DNA of 64,000 nt from Aureimonas psammosilenae (GTDB lineage: Bacteria > Pseudomonadota > Alphaproteobacteria > Rhizobiales > Rhizobiaceae), in contig NZ_WEZG01000001.1 in assembly GCF_009176975.1 (NCBI RefSeq), positions 372,001 through 436,000 of the forward strand, read 5' to 3'. Under the pieces are notes generated by a model. The model had not been told where the DNA came from, did not search any database, and saw only the letters and a list, made by a program, of their open reading frames with translations. The stretch's first letter is position 1; every line of letters starts with the position of its first letter. Positions 34,634 to 44,315 of the stretch are shown one piece after another. The translations under genes were made by a program, and so were the position numbers.

Positions 34634-35940
34634 TGTCCGCTTCCTCCTCGCCCGCGCTCCGCTCCATCCGCCGCCATCTGGTGGTCGGCGTCACCGTTTG
34701 CGTCCTTCTGACCGGTGCGGTCGGCACCTGGGCTGCCACCGCCCAGCTTTCCGGCGCGGTGATCGCGCATGGCACGCTCGTCGTGGCTTCCAGCGTCAAG
34801 AAGGTCCAGCATCCCACCGGCGGCGTCGTCGGCGAACTGGCGGTGCGTGAAGGCGACCGCGTGATGACGGGGGACGTGCTCCTGCGCCTCGATGCGACGC
34901 AGGCCAAGGCCAGCCTCCAGATCGTCCTGAAGCAGATCGACGAGCTTCTGGCCCGCCGCGCCCGCGAGGAAGCCGAGCAGACCGAGGCCGAGACGATCGC
35001 CTTTCCGCCCGAAATGACGGTTCGCGCGTCCGATCCGCAGGTCGCCCGCATCATGGCGGACGAGGACAAGCTGTTCATGATCCGGCTTGCCGCCCGCGAC
35101 GGCCAGAAGTCGCAGCTTCGCGAGAAGATCACCGAGTTCCGCCACGAGATCGAGGGGATCAAGGAGCAGATCGCCGCCAAGGACGACCAGCTCGGCTTCA
35201 TCGAAAAGGAGCTGACGGGGGTCAACGAGCTTCTGGAAAAGAAGCTCGTGCAGTTCACACGCGTCGCGGCGCTGGAGCGCGACAAAGCGGCGCTGCGCGG
35301 CGAGCGCGGGCAATATGTCGCCAATCTCGCCGGCATCGCCGGGCGTATCGCCGAGGCCGAGCTGCAGATCATCCAGATCGATCACGACCTGCGCTCGGAA
35401 GTCTCGCGCGATCTGTCGGAAGTGCGCGCCAAGCTCGCCGAGCTCGCCGAAAGGCGCACCGCCGCCGAGGACCAGCTTCGGCGCATCGACATCCGCGCGC
35501 CCCAGGACGGCACCGTTCACCAGCTCGACGTCCACACGGTCGGTGGCGTGATCCGGCCGGGCGACACGATCATGGAGATCGTGCCGCTGGACGACGAACT
35601 GGTGGTGGAAGCGCGCATCTCGCCGCAGGACATCAACGACATCCACAAGGGGCAAACGGCCGCCCTGCGCTTTTCCGGCCTCAACAGCCGCACCACGTCC
35701 GATCTCGACGGCACGGTGGCGCAGGTTTCGGCCGACACCTCGCAGGAGCAGCGAACCGGCGCGAACTATTATCTGGTGCGCATCGCCATCGCCAAGGACC
35801 AGTTCGATCGCCTGGAAGGCGTCAAGCCGGTGCCGGGCATGCCGGTCGAGGCCTTCGTGAAGACGCGCGACCGCACCGCGCTCGCTTATCTCGTGCAACC
35901 CTTGAGCGAGCAGGTGTCGCGGGCCTTTCGCGAGAAGTAA
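34633..35940 (+). CDS. Type I secretion membrane-fusion protein (HlyD/PrtE/PrsE family)
   Basis: This periplasmic adaptor joins the inner-membrane ABC exporter to an outer-membrane channel. Of 435 residues, there is an N-terminal membrane helix (about 14-36), a lipoyl-type half motif (VQHPTGGVVGELAVREGDRV), a long coiled coil (about 90-280) and the C-terminal beta-barrel with GTVHQLDVHTVGGVIRPGD and the conserved family end (VKPVPGMPVEAFVKTRDRT). It overlaps the ABC gene by one base, so the pair is co-translated. Confidence 0.92.
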   Translation: MSASSSPALRSIRRHLVVGVTVCVLLTGAVGTWAATAQLSGAVIAHGTLVVASSVKKVQHPTGGVVGELAVREGDRVMTGDVLLRLDATQAKASLQIVLKQIDELLARRAREEAEQTEAETIAFPPEMTVRASDPQVARIMADEDKLFMIRLAARDGQKSQLREKITEFRHEIEGIKEQIAAKDDQLGFIEKELTGVNELLEKKLVQFTRVAALERDKAALRGERGQYVANLAGIAGRIAEAELQIIQIDHDLRSEVSRDLSEVRAKLAELAERRTAAEDQLRRIDIRAPQDGTVHQLDVHTVGGVIRPGDTIMEIVPLDDELVVEARISPQDINDIHKGQTAALRFSGLNSRTTSDLDGTVAQVSADTSQEQRTGANYYLVRIAIAKDQFDRLEGVKPVPGMPVEAFVKTRDRTALAYLVQPLSEQVSRAFREK

Positions 35941-36015
35941 GAGGGCACTATACCGGGCCGGATCGGACCGGCCGCCGAGCGATGGTCTTCCACCGGGAAG
36001 GCGTGCCTGCCGGCG

Positions 36016-36804
36016 TTGGGTATCGGATTCCTCTTGCTACGCTCCAAGAAGCCGGCCGCGAAGGCCGCCTCGCTCCTGCCCCGCATCGTTCTGCCTCGGA
36101 ACGACGTGGTTCTCTACGCGGTGGGCGACGTGCACGGGATGCTCGATCCGCTCCTGGCGATCGAGAACAGGATCATACGGGACGGCGAGCGGTTCGACTG
36201 CCCGAAGATCGTGGTGATGCTGGGGGACTATGTCGATCGGGGCCGCGACTCCGCCCGCGTCCTGGAGCACCTGATCCAGCCCATGCCGCAGGGGTTCCGC
36301 CGCGTTTGCCTTCGCGGCAACCACGAGGCGGCGATGCTGTCGTTTCTCCGCGCCCCCCAGCGCGGGCTCGGCTGGCTGGAGATCGGCGGCGAGGCGACGC
36401 TGTCCTCCTATGGGCTGGACATCCGGCAACTGATGCGCAGCGGCGGTCTCGGCAGCCGGGAAGCCGCCTCGATCATCGAAAGCGTCGTTCCCGAGCACCA
36501 TCGCGCCTTTCTCCAATCCCTTCCGGTGATGGCGGTGGGCGGCGACATGGTCTTCGTCCATGCCGGCATTCGTCCGGGCGTGGCTTTGCCCAAGCAGCGC
36601 GACCGGGATCTCCTGATGATCCGCGAGCCGTTCCTGACGGAAGGGCCCAGGCTTCCGGTCACGGTCGTCCACGGCCATACGCCGAGCATCGTGCCGGTGA
36701 AGCTCGGCAACCGCATCTGCCTCGATACCTTCGCTTATTCCACCGGCCGCCTCGCCGCGCTCCGGGTGCGGGGCAACCGGGGCGCCTTTCTCCACGCGCC
36801 CTGA
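36016..36804 (+). CDS. PPP-family metallophosphoesterase (serine/threonine phosphatase-like)
   Basis: This dimetal phosphoesterase has 262 residues and all three signature motifs: GDVHG (about residue 36), GDYVDRG (about 70) and RGNHEAAM (about 97), plus later His motifs (VFVHAGIRPG, VVHGHTP). This pattern fits bacterial PrpE/ApaH-like phosphatases acting on phosphoproteins or dinucleotides. The start is uncertain: the reading begins at a TTG (36016) with GGAAGG upstream, and no ATG is available before the first conserved motif. It runs in the same direction as the secretion genes, 75 bases downstream. Confidence 0.82.
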   Translation: MGIGFLLLRSKKPAAKAASLLPRIVLPRNDVVLYAVGDVHGMLDPLLAIENRIIRDGERFDCPKIVVMLGDYVDRGRDSARVLEHLIQPMPQGFRRVCLRGNHEAAMLSFLRAPQRGLGWLEIGGEATLSSYGLDIRQLMRSGGLGSREAASIIESVVPEHHRAFLQSLPVMAVGGDMVFVHAGIRPGVALPKQRDRDLLMIREPFLTEGPRLPVTVVHGHTPSIVPVKLGNRICLDTFAYSTGRLAALRVRGNRGAFLHAP

Positions 36805-36808
36805 ACGG

Positions 36809-37696
36809 TCAGGCAAGGCTGGCGCGGATCACGTCGGCCAGCGCCTCGAACGAGCGCCGGCGCGAGGTCGAGCGGCGGAACACGAGGGCGAGGGTGCGGA
36901 ACGGCGCGGGATCGCGAAACGGCAGCACCTCGATATCGCCGCCCGCAGCTTCGGCGGACACGGCGATCTCCGGGATCAGCGTCGCGCCGAGCCCTCCCGC
37001 CACCATGCGCAGGATCGTCGTCAGGCTGGTGGCGCTGACATTGGCGAAACGGTGGGCTCTCGCGAGCTGACAGACCTTCAGCGCCTGCTCGCGCAGGCAA
37101 TGGCCTTCTTCCAGAAGGATCAGCTTCTCGCCGGGCAGGTCGCCGACCTCCACCGCGCCCTTGAAGCGCCCGGCCTCGCGCGCCGGCACGGCAAGGCGAA
37201 AGCGATCCTCGGCGATCTCGATCGAAACGAGGTTCCCGTCGGCGATCGGCAGGGCGAGAAGGGCGCAGTCGAGATCGCCGGCCAGGATGTCGGCGGTCAG
37301 AACGTCGGTGAGGTTCTCGCGAATGGCGAGTTCCAGGGCGGGATGGTCGGAGCCGAGGCGTGGCAGAAGACGCGGCAGGAGATAGGGCGCGACGGTGGCG
37401 ATGAGCCCGAGGCGCAACTGGCCGCCAAGGGCCTCGCCGCGCCCGGCGCCGATGGCTTCGAGTTCGCGGATCTCGTGAAGGATGTTCTGGACGCGCTCCA
37501 GAATGGCCGAGCCTTCCGGGGTGAGCGCGGCGCCGGTCGGCCGGCGCTCCACGAGACGCGCGCCGATCGCTTCCTCGAGGGCCGCGATCTGCGCCGAAAG
37601 CGCCGGCTGGCTGATGTTGAGGCGCTGCGCGGCGCGCCCGAAATGAAGCGTTTCGGCGAGAACTTCGAAATAGCGGAGCTGACGCGTGGAGAGCAT
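36809..37696 (-). CDS. oxyR: OxyR-type LysR-family peroxide sensor
   Basis: OxyR activates peroxide-defence genes after disulfide formation. The 295-residue protein has the LysR HTH (FGRAAQRLNISQPALSAQIAALE) and the two redox cysteines, C200 and C209, in LEEGHCLREQALKVC, with the same spacing as E. coli C199/C208. I chose ATG 37696 because it places the cysteines one residue from the E. coli numbering; an ATG at 37726 would add ten residues. It is divergent from the catalase gene across about 108 bases, the classic oxyR-katA arrangement. Confidence 0.92.
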   Translation of the reverse strand: MLSTRQLRYFEVLAETLHFGRAAQRLNISQPALSAQIAALEEAIGARLVERRPTGAALTPEGSAILERVQNILHEIRELEAIGAGRGEALGGQLRLGLIATVAPYLLPRLLPRLGSDHPALELAIRENLTDVLTADILAGDLDCALLALPIADGNLVSIEIAEDRFRLAVPAREAGRFKGAVEVGDLPGEKLILLEEGHCLREQALKVCQLARAHRFANVSATSLTTILRMVAGGLGATLIPEIAVSAEAAGGDIEVLPFRDPAPFRTLALVFRRSTSRRRSFEALADVIRASLA

Positions 37697-37733
37697 CCCG
37701 ATCGGATAAACTGATCGGCCTGACATGAAAATA

Positions 37734-37766
37734 CGATTGGAACCGATTGGTTGAATCTGTTGGAAC
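37734..37766. promoter_or_regulatory. OxyR-site candidate: TTGG repeats at helical spacing
   Basis: CGATTGG occurs at 37734-37740 and again exactly 10 bases later (37744-37750), and TTGGAAC at 37737-37743 and 37760-37766, between oxyR and the catalase gene. Contacts at 10-base intervals suit OxyR, which touches four successive grooves. The match to the classical OxyR consensus is not direct, so this is tentative. Confidence 0.35.
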
Positions 37767-37804
37767 GGCTCTAATTAAACGCCCTCATTCGAAGGAGGAT
37801 CTCC

Positions 37805-39310
37805 ATGACCGACAGACCGCGGTTGACCACCACGGCCGGCGCGCCGCTTTCCTCGAACCAGAACGCCAAGACGGTCGGCCGCAACGGCCCCGTGCTTCTG
37901 GAAGATTATCAGCTCATCGAGAAGCTCGCCCACCAGAACCGCGAGCGCGTTCCCGAGCGCGTCGTCCACGCCAAGGGCTGGGGCGCCTACGGCACCCTGA
38001 CCGTCACCGAGGACATCACGCGCTATTCGCGCGCCAAGGTCTTCGCCAAGATCGGCGGGCAGACCGAAATGCTCGCCCGCTTCTCCACGGTCGCCGGCGA
38101 GCAGGGTGCGGCGGACGCCGAGCGCGACGTGCGCGGCTTCTCGCTGAAGTTCTATACCGAGGAAGGCAACTGGGACATCGTCGGCAACAACACGCCGGTC
38201 TTCTTCGTCGCCGACCCCTACAAGTTCCCGGACTTCATCCACACGCAGAAGCGCCATCCGCGCACGAACCTGCGCTCGGCCACCGCCATGTGGGACTTCT
38301 GGTCGCTTTGCCCGGAATCTCTGCATCAGGTGACGATCCTGATGTCGGACCGCGGCATCCCGGTCGACCCCTCGCGTATGAACGGCTACGGCAGCCACAC
38401 CTTCTCGCTCTGGAACGATCAAGGCGAGCGGTTCTGGGTGAAGTTCCACTTCAAGACGAAACAGGGTCACAAGACCTTCACCAACGAGGAGGCCGAGAAG
38501 GTCATCTCGAAGTCGCGCGAGAGCTACCAGGAAGCCCTCTACGGCATGATCGAGGAAGGCCGTTTCCCGAAATGGGACTTCTTCATCCAAGTCATGCCGG
38601 AACTGGAAGCCGACGAGTTCGAGAAGAAGACCGGCTGGAGCGCCTTCGACCTGACCAAGGTCTGGCCGCATGCCGATTATCCGCTGATCAAGGTCGGCGA
38701 GATCGAGCTGAACCGCAATCCGGAGAACTATTTCACCGATATCGAGCAGTCCGCCTTCAACCCGTCCAACGTGGTGCCGGGCATCGGCTTCTCGCCGGAC
38801 AAGATGCTGCAGGGCCGCTTGTTCTCCTATCCGGACGCGCACCGCTACCGCATCGGCACGCATTACGAGTCGCTTCCCGTGAACAAGCCGCGCTCGCCGG
38901 TGAACCATTACAACCGCGACGGCACGACGCCCTTCGGCCTTCGCACCAACCCGGACGCGTATTACGAGCCGAACTCGTTCGGCGGTCCGGTGGAGGACCC
39001 GAGCGTCGCCGAGCCGCCGCATCGCTATTCGGGCGAGGTGGGACGCTACGATTATCGTGGCGAAGCGGACCACTACTCGCAGCCGCGCGCGCTGTTCAAC
39101 CTCTTCGACGACGCCCACAAGCAGCGCCTTTTCGCGACGCTGGCCGGCGCGATGCAGGGTGTGCCGCAGTTCATCCTCGACCGCCAGCTCGCCCATTTCG
39201 ACAAGGTCGATCCGGCCTACGGGGCGGGCGTGCGCGAGGCGTTGGCGCGGCAGGGCAAGGACGACGCGCAGGCGAGCCTGACCACCAGCCACGCGGCGGC
39301 GGCCGAGTAA
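37805..39310 (+). CDS. katA: Monofunctional haem catalase
   Basis: This small-subunit catalase of 501 residues degrades hydrogen peroxide. The catalytic His is H55 ([13 protein letters not shown]), the distal Asn N128 (VGNNTPVFF), and the proximal haem ligand Y342 ([14 protein letters not shown]). The region [21 protein letters not shown] is a family signature. The ribosome site AGGAGGAT stands immediately before ATG 37805. It is divergent from oxyR and most probably under its control. A strong terminator follows the stop. Confidence 0.96.
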   Translation: MTDRPRLTTTAGAPLSSNQNAKTVGRNGPVLLEDYQLIEKLAHQNRERVPERVVHAKGWGAYGTLTVTEDITRYSRAKVFAKIGGQTEMLARFSTVAGEQGAADAERDVRGFSLKFYTEEGNWDIVGNNTPVFFVADPYKFPDFIHTQKRHPRTNLRSATAMWDFWSLCPESLHQVTILMSDRGIPVDPSRMNGYGSHTFSLWNDQGERFWVKFHFKTKQGHKTFTNEEAEKVISKSRESYQEALYGMIEEGRFPKWDFFIQVMPELEADEFEKKTGWSAFDLTKVWPHADYPLIKVGEIELNRNPENYFTDIEQSAFNPSNVVPGIGFSPDKMLQGRLFSYPDAHRYRIGTHYESLPVNKPRSPVNHYNRDGTTPFGLRTNPDAYYEPNSFGGPVEDPSVAEPPHRYSGEVGRYDYRGEADHYSQPRALFNLFDDAHKQRLFATLAGAMQGVPQFILDRQLAHFDKVDPAYGAGVREALARQGKDDAQASLTTSHAAAAE

Positions 39311-39338
39311 GCCATCCGCCCATCGCGGATACGAGACG

Positions 39339-39364
39339 AAGGGCCGGGAGCGATCCCGGCCCTT
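39339..39364 (+). terminator. Intrinsic terminator of the catalase gene
   Basis: An 11-bp perfect hairpin (AAGGGCCGGGA / TCCCGGCCCTT, loop GCGA) is followed by TCCTTGTTCC. It lies 29 bases after the catalase stop and separates it from the antitoxin gene. Confidence 0.85.
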
Positions 39365-39447
39365 TCCTTGTTCCGGCTTGGGCGTTCCGCCTTGTTGCAG
39401 GGGCGTCCCGTCTCTATCCTTGGGATCAGCAGGCACGGAGACCGGCC

Positions 39448-39723
39448 ATGGGATCGATCTGGACGTTGGAGGACGCGCGCGAGAAGCTGACCGCCGTGGT
39501 GGAAGCCGCGCGCAACGGCGAGCCGCAGCGCGTTTGCGTGGAAGGCGACGAGGCGGTGGTCGTCGTCTCGGTCCGGGACTACGAGCTGATGTCAAAGCGG
39601 CCGAAGACGCTGAACGAGCATCTGGCGAATTTCCCGAAGCTGCCGGACGACGCGCAGGATCTCTTCGACAAACGCAATCCCGAAGCGTTGGAATTCGCGC
39701 CTCGCGAGATCGATTGGGACTGA
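39448..39723 (+). CDS. Phd/YefM-type antitoxin
   Basis: This 91-residue protein has a Phd/YefM-like N-terminal DNA-binding fold (WTLEDAREKLTAVVEAARNGEPQRV; VVVVSVRDYELM) and an acidic, likely disordered C-terminal half that would wrap the toxin. ATG 39448 follows GGAG. The toxin gene begins three bases after its stop. It probably represses its own promoter with the toxin as co-repressor. Confidence 0.85.
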   Translation: MGSIWTLEDAREKLTAVVEAARNGEPQRVCVEGDEAVVVVSVRDYELMSKRPKTLNEHLANFPKLPDDAQDLFDKRNPEALEFAPREIDWD

Positions 39724-39726
39724 CGC

Positions 39727-40134
39727 GTGTTTCTCCTCGATACGATGGTACTTTCCGAACGCGGGAAGCGGCGGCCGCACGAGGCCGTCTCGGCATGGCT
39801 TGATGGAACCGCCAAGGGTAAGGCCTATGTCAGCGTCCGCACCTTCGGCGAGATCGCGGCGGGGATCGCGAAGAAGCGCGTGAGCGATCCGGTTTTCGCA
39901 ACCCGCCTGCAGGCTTGGGCATCGGATGCGCAAGCCGATCTCGGAGACCGGACGCTTCCTGTCACGATGGCCATCGCTCTGCGTTGGGGCGAACTCGCGA
40001 CTCGCCTCAACCGCCGCGATCCCGACCTCCTCATCGCGGCCACCGCGCTCGAACACGACCTCACCGTCGCCACCCGCAACGTCCGGCATTTCGAGCCGAC
40101 CGGGGCGAAGCTTTTCAACCCCTACGAAGCCTAA
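39727..40134 (+). CDS. vapC: PIN-domain ribonuclease toxin (VapC family)
   Basis: This 135-residue PIN-domain endoribonuclease is predicted to cut structured RNAs such as tRNA. Acidic active-site residues are visible: D5 (MFLLDTMVLSE), E42 (FGEIAAGI), D100 (RRDPDLLIAATA) and D111 (EHDLTVATRN). The start is GTG 39727. It forms a type II toxin-antitoxin pair with the preceding gene; pairing of a PIN toxin with a Phd/YefM-type antitoxin is common in alphaproteobacteria. All catalytic positions look intact, so the toxin is probably active. Confidence 0.88.
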   Translation: MFLLDTMVLSERGKRRPHEAVSAWLDGTAKGKAYVSVRTFGEIAAGIAKKRVSDPVFATRLQAWASDAQADLGDRTLPVTMAIALRWGELATRLNRRDPDLLIAATALEHDLTVATRNVRHFEPTGAKLFNPYEA

Positions 40135-40179
40135 ATTCTTGAACATCACCGCCATTCGCCTGCCGTCCGAGGTCTTTCC

Positions 40180-41475
40180 ATGCGCCTAGGCGGACGTCTC
40201 GCCGCCGCGATCGAGGTTCTGGACGACGTTTCCAAACGTCACCGCCCGGTCGCCGACGCCCTGAAGGACTGGGGCCTGTCGCACCGCTTCGCCGGATCGG
40301 GCGACCGCTCCGCCATCGGCAATCTCGTCTACGACGTGCTTCGCCGCCGCCGCTCCTTCGGCTGGCGCATGGGCAACGATTCGACGCGCGCCCTCGTCTT
40401 CGCCGCGTTGGCGGAGGGCTATCGCCTCGCGCCGGACGCTATCGAACAAGCGCTGGAAGGCGACCGCTTCGCGCCCAAGCTCCCGACGCCGGACGAACTG
40501 CAGCGTTTCGGAAACGTCGATCTCGCCAAGGCTCCCGCCGCCGTTCGCGCCGACGTGCCCGATTGGCTGGCGAGCGAACTGGAAGCATCGCTCGGTGAGA
40601 ACTGGATCGCGGAAGCCTCGGCCTTGAGCGGCCGGCCGCCTTTGGACCTTCGCGTCAACACGCTTCTGGGCGGACGCTCCAAGGCTGAAACCGCGCTGGC
40701 CGAATTCGGCGCGACGCCGAGCCGCCTGTCGCCCGTAGGCCTTCGCATTCCGCCGATCAAGGGCGCCGGCCGGCATCCGAATGTCCAGTCCGAAGCGACC
40801 TTCCTCACCGGCCTTGTCGAAGTGCAGGACGAGGGCTCGCAGCTCGCGAGCTGGCTTGCAGGCGCCAAAGCCGGCGAAACCGTGCTCGACCTTTGCGCGG
40901 GGGCCGGCGGCAAGTCGCTGGCGCTGGCGGCCGCGATGGAAGGGCAGGGCACCATCCACGCCTTCGATTCCGACAAGCGACGCCTCGCGCCGATCTACGA
41001 CCGGCTGCGCCGCGCGGACGCCAAGAATGTCGAGCCGCACGGGCGCGCGGATGAACTCGCAGGCTTGGAAAACGCTTGCGACCTCGTTCTGGTCGACGCG
41101 CCTTGCACCGGCTCGGGCACGTGGCGGCGACGGCCGGACGCCAAATGGCGATTGTCGTCTTCGGCGCTGGAAAAGAGGATGGCCGAGCAGGACGCCGTTC
41201 TGAATGAGGCCGCGCGCTTCGTCAGGCCGGGCGGCCGGCTGGCCTTCGTCACCTGCTCGATCCTGGCGCGCGAGAACGGCCGGCGGGTCGAAGCCTTCCT
41301 CCAGCGCCATCCGGGCTTTGCGGTCGAGGATGCGGGCGGCGTCTGGGAAAACCTTCTGCCGGGCGCGCCAGCCGATTACCACGCCCACACGGTCGGCGAG
41401 GGACGAACACTGACCCTCACTCCGCTGAAATCCGGCACGGACGGCTTCTTCTTCGCGCGGCTGGTGCGGCGATGA
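40180..41475 (+). CDS. RsmB/NSUN-type RNA (cytosine-5) methyltransferase
   Basis: This SAM-dependent enzyme has 431 residues and methylates cytosine in rRNA or tRNA. An N-terminal helical NusB-like region (about 1-130) is followed by the methyltransferase domain with the SAM loop LDLCAGAGGKSLALAAAM, catalytic motif IV DAPCTGSGTWRRRPDAKWR and motif VI VTCSILARENG, each holding one of the two cysteines used in catalysis. The stop overlaps the tspO ATG by four bases. Whether the target is the RsmB site (C967) is not certain. Confidence 0.9.
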   Translation: MRLGGRLAAAIEVLDDVSKRHRPVADALKDWGLSHRFAGSGDRSAIGNLVYDVLRRRRSFGWRMGNDSTRALVFAALAEGYRLAPDAIEQALEGDRFAPKLPTPDELQRFGNVDLAKAPAAVRADVPDWLASELEASLGENWIAEASALSGRPPLDLRVNTLLGGRSKAETALAEFGATPSRLSPVGLRIPPIKGAGRHPNVQSEATFLTGLVEVQDEGSQLASWLAGAKAGETVLDLCAGAGGKSLALAAAMEGQGTIHAFDSDKRRLAPIYDRLRRADAKNVEPHGRADELAGLENACDLVLVDAPCTGSGTWRRRPDAKWRLSSSALEKRMAEQDAVLNEAARFVRPGGRLAFVTCSILARENGRRVEAFLQRHPGFAVEDAGGVWENLLPGAPADYHAHTVGEGRTLTLTPLKSGTDGFFFARLVRR

Positions 41476-41933
41476 AGCTGAGCCCACGCGACTTCGTTCT
41501 TCTCGCGATCTTCCTCCTCGTCACGGTCGGGGGAGGGCTCTGGATCGGCGTCTCCAACCCGCCGGGCGAATGGTATCAGGCGCTCGCCAAGCCCGGCTTC
41601 ACGCCGCCGAACTGGCTGTTCCCGATCGCCTGGACGGTACTCTACGTTTTCATCGCCGTTGCGGGCTGGCTCGTTTATCGCAAAGGACCGGCCGCAGGCG
41701 TGATGCTCTGGCTCGTCCAGCTCGGGCTGAACTTCGCCTGGTCGCCGACCTTTTTCGGCGCGCACCGGATCGAAGCCGGGTTTGCGATCATCCTGGCGCT
41801 GCTCGCGGCGATCCTCGTCTTCGTGGCGGTCGCCTTCCGGCGCAATCGCGCGGCATCGATCCTGTTTCTGCCCTATGCGGTCTGGGTCGCCTATGCTGCC
41901 GCGTTGAACGGCTCGATCGCGCTCCTGAACTGA
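41472..41933 (+). CDS. tspO: TspO/MBR-family tryptophan-rich sensory protein
   Basis: This 153-residue membrane protein with five helices belongs to the TspO/peripheral benzodiazepine receptor family, which binds porphyrins and is linked to stress and photosynthesis regulation in alphaproteobacteria. The Trp-rich segments are visible (PPGEWYQALAKPGFTPPNWLFPIAWTVLY split over about 29-59, and LVQLGLNFAWSPTFFG at about 80-95). It is translationally coupled to the methyltransferase gene. Confidence 0.9.
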   Translation: MKLSPRDFVLLAIFLLVTVGGGLWIGVSNPPGEWYQALAKPGFTPPNWLFPIAWTVLYVFIAVAGWLVYRKGPAAGVMLWLVQLGLNFAWSPTFFGAHRIEAGFAIILALLAAILVFVAVAFRRNRAASILFLPYAVWVAYAAALNGSIALLN

Positions 41934-42048
41934 GCTGTTGACGGGCGCGTGATCGCGTCCTCTATCTCATGTTCTGGTTCTCGAAAAAAACGGAACAGCC
42001 TGCGATCTCCCAGAAGGTCGCGGGCTCGAAACGGATGGGGTCGGCGGC

Positions 42049-42699
42049 ATGGGGCAGGCGGCGGAGTTCGAACTCGCGCCCGAGCGGGTGGCGGGTCGCG
42101 ACGTTCTGTTCGTCATGGCCGCCGAGCCGGAATACGGACCCCATCTTCGCCGCCGCATCCGCCCGCTGATGACGGGCGTCGGGCCGATCGAGGCGGCACT
42201 CGCCACGGGCATCGCTTTCCAGGCGCTGGAAGCCGGCGGCCGCCGGCCCGATCTGGTTGTTTCGCTCGGCTCCGCCGGATCGCGCGTTCTGGAACAGGGC
42301 GCGGTTTATCAGGTCGCGTCCGTTTCCTGGCGCGACATCGATGCCTCGGCCCTCGGCTTCACCAAGGGCGTCACACCCCTCCTCGACCATCCGATCGACA
42401 CCCCGCTGCCGACGCCGATCCCGAGCATTCCGGCTGCACGCCTTTCCACCGGCGGCGATGTCGTCACGGGGCTTCGCTATCATGAGATCGACGCGGAGAT
42501 GGTGGATATGGAGACATTCGCCGTTTTGCGCGCCTGCCAGCGTTTCGCGCTGCCGATGGTGGGCCTTCGCGGCATCTCGGACGGGGCCGCCGATCTCCAC
42601 CACTACGACGACTGGACTTCGCTTCTCGGCCATCTGGACGAGCGGCTGGCCGACGCACTCGACCGGCTGGCCGTCGCGATGGAAGCCGGCATCATATAG
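42049..42699 (+). CDS. 5'-methylthioadenosine/S-adenosylhomocysteine nucleosidase-like protein
   Basis: This 216-residue purine nucleoside phosphorylase/hydrolase-fold protein has a GVGPIEAALATGIAF nucleobase-loop region, VVSLGSAGS, and VDMETFAVLRAC with the conserved Met-Glu that binds ribose, then GLRGISDGAAD with the catalytic Asp. This fits MTA/SAH nucleosidases that recycle methylation by-products. The start ATG at 42049 is preceded by a weak GGGG ribosome site. It lies 50 bases upstream of guaA, so purine metabolism is a consistent neighbour. Confidence 0.75.
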   Translation: MGQAAEFELAPERVAGRDVLFVMAAEPEYGPHLRRRIRPLMTGVGPIEAALATGIAFQALEAGGRRPDLVVSLGSAGSRVLEQGAVYQVASVSWRDIDASALGFTKGVTPLLDHPIDTPLPTPIPSIPAARLSTGGDVVTGLRYHEIDAEMVDMETFAVLRACQRFALPMVGLRGISDGAADLHHYDDWTSLLGHLDERLADALDRLAVAMEAGII

Positions 42700-42748
42700 A
42701 CGGCGCGATGCGCTTGCATAGGCTGGCCTGCTTGATTAAAGCCCCGCA

Positions 42749-44305
42749 ATGACCGCGCATCCAGACACCGTCCTCATCGTCGATTTCGGCTCCCAGGTCA
42801 CGCAGCTCATCGCCAGGCGCGTGCGCGAGGCCGGGGTTTATTCCGAGATCGTGCCCTTTCAGTCCGCCGCCGAAGGCTTCGCGCGGTTGAAGCCGAAGGC
42901 GGTGATCCTGTCCGGCTCGCCCGCCTCCACCACCGAAGAAGCCTCGCCCCGCGCGCCCGACGCGATCTTCGAGGCCGACGTTCCGGTGCTCGGCATCTGC
43001 TACGGCCAGCAGACCATGTGCGCGCAGCTCGGCGGCCGGATCGAGGGCGGCCTCCATCGCGAGTTCGGCCGTGCCTTCGTGGAAGTGAAGCGCTCCTCGC
43101 CGCTCTTCGACGGCGTTTGGGCCGAAGGCACGCGCCATCAGGTGTGGATGAGCCACGGCGACCGCGTGACGGCGCTTCCTCCCGGTTTCGAAATCGTCGC
43201 CCTGTCGCCCGGCGCGCCCTTCGCGGCCATCGCCGACGAGGCGCGGCGCTTCTATGGCGTGCAGTTCCACCCCGAAGTCGTCCACACGCCGGACGGGGCC
43301 AAGCTCATCTCCAATTTCGTCCACCGCATCGCCGGCTTGGCCGGCGACTGGACCATGGCGGCCTTCAAGGATCAGGCGATCGCCGAGATCCGCGCCAAGG
43401 TCGGCAAGGCGCGCGTCATCTGCGGCCTGTCCGGCGGCGTCGATTCGGCGGTGGCGGCCGTTCTTCTCCACGAGGCGATCGGCGACCAGCTCACCTGCAT
43501 CTTCGTGGATCACGGCCTGATGCGTCAGGGCGAGGCGGAGGAGGTGGTCGGCCTGTTCCGCGGCCACTACAATATCCCGCTCGTCCATGTGGAAGCCGAA
43601 GAGCTTTTCCTCGGCGCTTTGGAAGGCGAAAGCGACCCGGAGAAGAAGCGCAAGACCATCGGCCGCTTGTTCATCGAGACCTTCGAGGCCGAAGCCGCCA
43701 AGCTCGGCGGCGCGGAGTTCCTGGCGCAGGGCACGCTCTACCCGGACGTGATCGAGTCGGTGTCCTTCACCGGCGGTCCCTCCGTCACCATCAAGTCGCA
43801 CCACAATGTCGGCGGACTCCCTGAGCGCATGAACATGAAGCTCGTGGAGCCCTTGCGCGAGCTCTTCAAGGACGAGGTGCGCGCGCTCGGCCGCGAGCTC
43901 GGGCTGCCCGACAGCTTCGTCGGGCGCCATCCCTTTCCCGGGCCGGGCCTCGCCATTCGCTGCCCGGGCGGCATTTCGCGCGAAAAGCTCGACATCCTGC
44001 GCCAGGCCGACGCGATCTATCTCGACGAGATCCGCAAGGCCGGCCTCTACGACACGATCTGGCAGGCCTTCGCCGTGCTGCTCCCCGTCCAGACGGTGGG
44101 CGTGATGGGCGACGGGCGCACCTACGAGTTCGTCTGCGCGCTTCGCGCCGTCACCTCCGTCGACGGCATGACGGCCGATTTCTATCCCTTCGACATGGAA
44201 TTCCTCGGCAATGCGGCGACGCGCATCATCAACGAGGTGAAGGGCATCAACCGCGTCGTCTACGACGTGACCTCCAAGCCCCCGGGCACGATCGAGTGGG
44301 AATGA
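42749..44305 (+). CDS. guaA: GMP synthase (glutamine-hydrolysing)
   Basis: This enzyme converts XMP to GMP with glutamine and ATP. The 518 residues show the class I glutamine amidotransferase domain (about 1-200; nucleophile Cys in [10 protein letters not shown], His/Glu in [10 protein letters not shown]), the ATP-pyrophosphatase P-loop ([14 protein letters not shown] at about 232) and the dimerisation domain ([16 protein letters not shown]; end KPPGTIEWE). It is complete and highly conserved. The last bases lie ten from the convergent LysR gene. Confidence 0.97.
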   Translation: MTAHPDTVLIVDFGSQVTQLIARRVREAGVYSEIVPFQSAAEGFARLKPKAVILSGSPASTTEEASPRAPDAIFEADVPVLGICYGQQTMCAQLGGRIEGGLHREFGRAFVEVKRSSPLFDGVWAEGTRHQVWMSHGDRVTALPPGFEIVALSPGAPFAAIADEARRFYGVQFHPEVVHTPDGAKLISNFVHRIAGLAGDWTMAAFKDQAIAEIRAKVGKARVICGLSGGVDSAVAAVLLHEAIGDQLTCIFVDHGLMRQGEAEEVVGLFRGHYNIPLVHVEAEELFLGALEGESDPEKKRKTIGRLFIETFEAEAAKLGGAEFLAQGTLYPDVIESVSFTGGPSVTIKSHHNVGGLPERMNMKLVEPLRELFKDEVRALGRELGLPDSFVGRHPFPGPGLAIRCPGGISREKLDILRQADAIYLDEIRKAGLYDTIWQAFAVLLPVQTVGVMGDGRTYEFVCALRAVTSVDGMTADFYPFDMEFLGNAATRIINEVKGINRVVYDVTSKPPGTIEWE

Positions 44306-44315
44306 GCTTCAGCCT

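Noticed and set aside
43018-43824. Plus-strand 268-codon frame inside guaA
   Set aside because: It is in the wrong frame within a highly conserved enzyme gene and lacks protein-like character.
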